A stretch of DNA of 36,990 nt. Source: Pseudomonadota bacterium (lineage in GTDB: Bacteria; Pseudomonadota; Alphaproteobacteria; UBA9655). This document shows positions 35,124-36,990 of this stretch, piece after piece; position 1 is the first letter of the stretch, and every line of letters begins with the position of its first letter. Location: assembly GCA_016185255.1 (NCBI GenBank), contig JACPNY010000010.1, positions 1-36,990 on the forward strand, given 5' to 3'. The notes beneath the pieces were generated by a model. That model saw nothing but the letters and a program-made list of their open reading frames with translations. It was not told the origin of the DNA and searched no databases. The position numbers and the translations under genes are program-made.

Positions 35124-36100
35124 CGCATGATTCACCAGCAACATGGCTTGTAACAGGGGTCGCGGGCTTTATTGGCTCGCACTTGCTTGAGACCTTATTG
35201 AAAAATGGTCAACGCGTTGTTGGCTTAGATAATTTTCTGACAGGAAAAAAAGAAAATATAGCTGATGTCTTGAGGCGTCTTCCTCCAGAAAAATCGAAGG
35301 AGTTCACTTTTGTAGAGGGGGATAGTCGAGACTACAAAACGTGTTCTGCCCTTGCAAAAGGGGTGGATTATGTTTTACATCATGCCGCTTTGGGAAGCGT
35401 TCCCCATTCCTTAAAAGATCCCGTTACAACCCATGACATCAATGTTACAGGCTTTTTAAATATACTCCGTGCCTCAGAAGAAAATAAGGTTTCCCGTGTT
35501 GTGTATGCGTCCTCAAGTGCTGTCTACGGGGATGATCCCACTCTTCCAAAGGAGGAAGGCCACCTTGGAAACCTTCTTTCGCCTTATGCTGCGTCAAAAA
35601 GAATGAATGAACTCTATGGACAGGTGTTTTCTCGGTGCTATGGACTTCCAACGATTGGCTTAAGATATTTTAACGTTTTTGGCCCTCGTCAAGACCCAGA
35701 CAGCTCCTATGCTGCCGTTATTCCCTTATGGATCCAATCTTTGATCAAGACGCAACCCTGCTATATTAATGGGGATGGATCAACCTCAAGAGATTTTTGT
35801 TATGTGGAGGATGTGGTTCAAGCCAATATAAAGGCCGCCTTATGTCAAAATCCCCAAGCTTATGGGGATGTTTTTAATATCGGCTGTGGAACAAGAACAA
35901 CGCTTTTAGAGCTGTATTCCTTAATCAAAAACGAACTAGGGGTGGGCGATGATCTCCTCCCTCTTTATCGGGAAACACGCCCAGGGGATATACAGCATTC
36001 TTTCGCAAACATAGAAAAAGCTAGAAATCTTATAGGGTATGAGCCTGGTTATTCCCTTGAGACGGGCCTTAAACTAACGCTTCCTTGGTTTTCTCGTTAA
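35114..36100 (+). CDS. wbpP: UDP-N-acetylglucosamine 4-epimerase, WbpP/TviC-like
   Basis: A short-chain dehydrogenase-type sugar-nucleotide epimerase of 328 residues. The NAD-binding motif is [13 protein letters not shown] near the N-terminus. [20 protein letters not shown], the SSS segment ([10 protein letters not shown]), the catalytic YxxxK (YAASK), [22 protein letters not shown] and [19 protein letters not shown] follow. These match the WbpP group, which converts UDP-GlcNAc and UDP-GalNAc for O-antigen or capsule. ATG 35114 is used because it gives the normal N-terminus just before the Rossmann strand. It overlaps nrdJ by 10 bp, which suggests read-through from nrdJ. Confidence 0.9.
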   Translation: MLLTHDSPATWLVTGVAGFIGSHLLETLLKNGQRVVGLDNFLTGKKENIADVLRRLPPEKSKEFTFVEGDSRDYKTCSALAKGVDYVLHHAALGSVPHSLKDPVTTHDINVTGFLNILRASEENKVSRVVYASSSAVYGDDPTLPKEEGHLGNLLSPYAASKRMNELYGQVFSRCYGLPTIGLRYFNVFGPRQDPDSSYAAVIPLWIQSLIKTQPCYINGDGSTSRDFCYVEDVVQANIKAALCQNPQAYGDVFNIGCGTRTTLLELYSLIKNELGVGDDLLPLYRETRPGDIQHSFANIEKARNLIGYEPGYSLETGLKLTLPWFSR

Positions 36101-36104
36101 CATT

Positions 36105-36172
36105 TGTCATCCCCGATCAAGACGCTCTAAGTTTTGCTTTGCAAAACAAGAGCATCTAAGTCGAGGATGACA
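36105..36172. repeat. 68-bp imperfect palindromic repeat element
   Basis: TGTCATCC at one end and GGATGACA at the other, with further pairing toward a centre GTTTTGC TTT GCAAAAC, form a long hairpin between the convergent epimerase and gltX genes. Short palindromes starting TGTCATCC are common dispersed repeats in alphaproteobacteria. It could also work as a terminator for both genes, though no clear T-run follows. Confidence 0.75.
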
Positions 36173-36183
36173 CTTGAACAAAG

Positions 36184-36990
36184 TCATCTGTGGGGGGATT
36201 CTCCCAACATCGGCCGCAGTCTTTCTAAGGTCTTGTCCTTTCCCAACACATGCATAATGTCAAAGACGCTGGGGGACACGGACTTCCCCGTTAAGGCTGC
36301 GCGCAAGGGTTGAGCCATCTTACCGAGCTTCAGATCCTTTTCTTCTGCAAGATTTCGGGCATAAGCTTCGAGAGAAGACTCTGTCCATGTATTGTCAGGA
36401 AAAGAGGAGAGGTGGTTTTCCATAAGTCGTAGAATTTCCAGTCCTTCCTCATTTAAAAGCTTTTTGGCCTCATCGTCCAAGACCGGGGTTTTAACGTAAA
36501 ACAGAGAATTCTCCGCAAGTTCTATAAGGGTTTTTGCCCGTTGTTTCAGCCCATTCATTCCTCTGTGTAATAAATCCGCCCCTTCTGCAGAAACAGAACT
36601 TCCTAAGAGGGCTTCAATAAAAGGAATCACCAGCGAGACAAGACGATCATTGTCCGCTTCTCGGATATAATGACCATTAAGGTTGCCTAATTTAACAAAA
36701 TCAAAGCGGGCGGGCGATTTGCCCACATGATCAAGATCGAACCACGCAATGGCTTCATCGGTAGAAATAATCTCCGCGTCCCCATGGCTCCAGCCCAGGC
36801 GTAAGAGGTAATTCCGCAAGGCCTCGGGCAAAAATCCCATATCTCGATAAGCTTCAACGCCCAAGGCGCCATGGCGCTTGGAGAGCTTTGCCCCATCCGC
36901 TCCATGGATTAAAGGAATGTGGGCATAGTGCGGCACTTTCCACTCCATAGCCTTAAAGATGTGAAATTGGCGAAACATATTGGTGAGATG
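36184..36990 (-). CDS. gltX: Glutamyl-tRNA synthetase (C-terminal part, runs off the window)
   Basis: The minus-strand frame is open to the window edge. The visible 268 codons begin HLTNMFRQFHIFKAM. The KMSKS-type motif is KLSKRHG, preceded by HIPLIHGADG. The helical anticodon-binding part follows: FLPEALRNYLLRLGWSHGD, then the C-terminal NLAEEKDLKLGKMAQPLRAALTGKSVSPSVFDIMHVLGKDKTLERL in pieces. This form attaches Glu to tRNA-Glu, and in organisms without GlnRS also to tRNA-Gln. The HIGH motif lies outside the window. It converges on the epimerase gene across the palindromic repeat. Confidence 0.95.
   Translation of the reverse strand, partial: HLTNMFRQFHIFKAMEWKVPHYAHIPLIHGADGAKLSKRHGALGVEAYRDMGFLPEALRNYLLRLGWSHGDAEIISTDEAIAWFDLDHVGKSPARFDFVKLGNLNGHYIREADNDRLVSLVIPFIEALLGSSVSAEGADLLHRGMNGLKQRAKTLIELAENSLFYVKTPVLDDEAKKLLNEEGLEILRLMENHLSSFPDNTWTESSLEAYARNLAEEKDLKLGKMAQPLRAALTGKSVSPSVFDIMHVLGKDKTLERLRPMLGESPHR

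Noticed and set aside
1..36990. CRISPR arrays, rRNA, complete transposase or phage genes
   Set aside because: No regularly spaced repeats, rRNA sequence or intact mobile-element gene seen on either strand.

Overview
The window reads as a moderately AT-rich chromosome segment from a host-associated alphaproteobacterium. The evidence is a set of alphaproteobacterial gene neighbourhoods: leuS-lptE-holA beside parB-parA-rsmG, a DUF3576 lipoprotein before leuS, murA followed by DUF2948, dusB next to ntrY-ntrX, and NDUFA12-mlaD-DUF2155. Several predicted secreted proteins of eukaryotic flavour, a large NB-ARC/TPR protein, a short INS-less ProRS and decaying repeats suggest an intracellular symbiont of protists (Holosporales or a related order). 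That placement is inference; no rRNA is present.

Layout. 1-141 is the end of lptB, then proS. 1.6-5.4 kb holds a lone IS903-like end and three exported proteins: a Cys-repeat protein ending in KDEL, a phospholipase-D-fold protein and a classical tyrosine phosphatase. An AAC(6')-like acetyltransferase follows. 6.1-9.75 kb is rho-rsmG-parA-parB with four perfect parS sites, two read in frame inside rsmG and one forming the end of holA. 9.7-14.2 kb (minus) is DUF3576-leuS-lptE-holA. 14.5-16.8 kb is dcd-murA-DUF2948. 16.9-17.5 kb is a receiver-domain protein with a signal peptide.

17.4-26.1 kb (minus) runs, in transcription order, from a 1141-residue LuxR-HTH/NB-ARC/TPR protein through dusB, a small Fis/NtrC-C-terminal protein, ntrY and ntrX. 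ntrX has lost its recognition helix at a junction with a 5'-truncated SnoaL-like gene. 26.3-28.1 kb is sparse: a two-gene unit with a SWIM zinc finger, tRNA-Leu(UAA), a small exported Tyr-rich peptide and tRNA-Ser(UGA).

28.2-37 kb holds ppiD, the NDUFA12-mlaD-DUF2155 operon, the B12-dependent ribonucleotide reductase nrdJ behind a promoter with tandem NrdR-like boxes, an overlapping UDP-GlcNAc 4-epimerase (WbpP type), a 68-bp palindromic repeat and the C-terminal part of gltX.

Core functions are translation (proS, leuS, gltX, tRNAs, dusB, rsmG), chromosome segregation (parABS), replication and nucleotide supply (holA, dcd, nrdJ), and envelope biogenesis (lptB, lptE, murA, mlaD, ppiD, wbpP). 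The accessory parts most worth study are the exported-protein island, the exported receiver domain, the NB-ARC/TPR protein and the remodelled Ntr locus.
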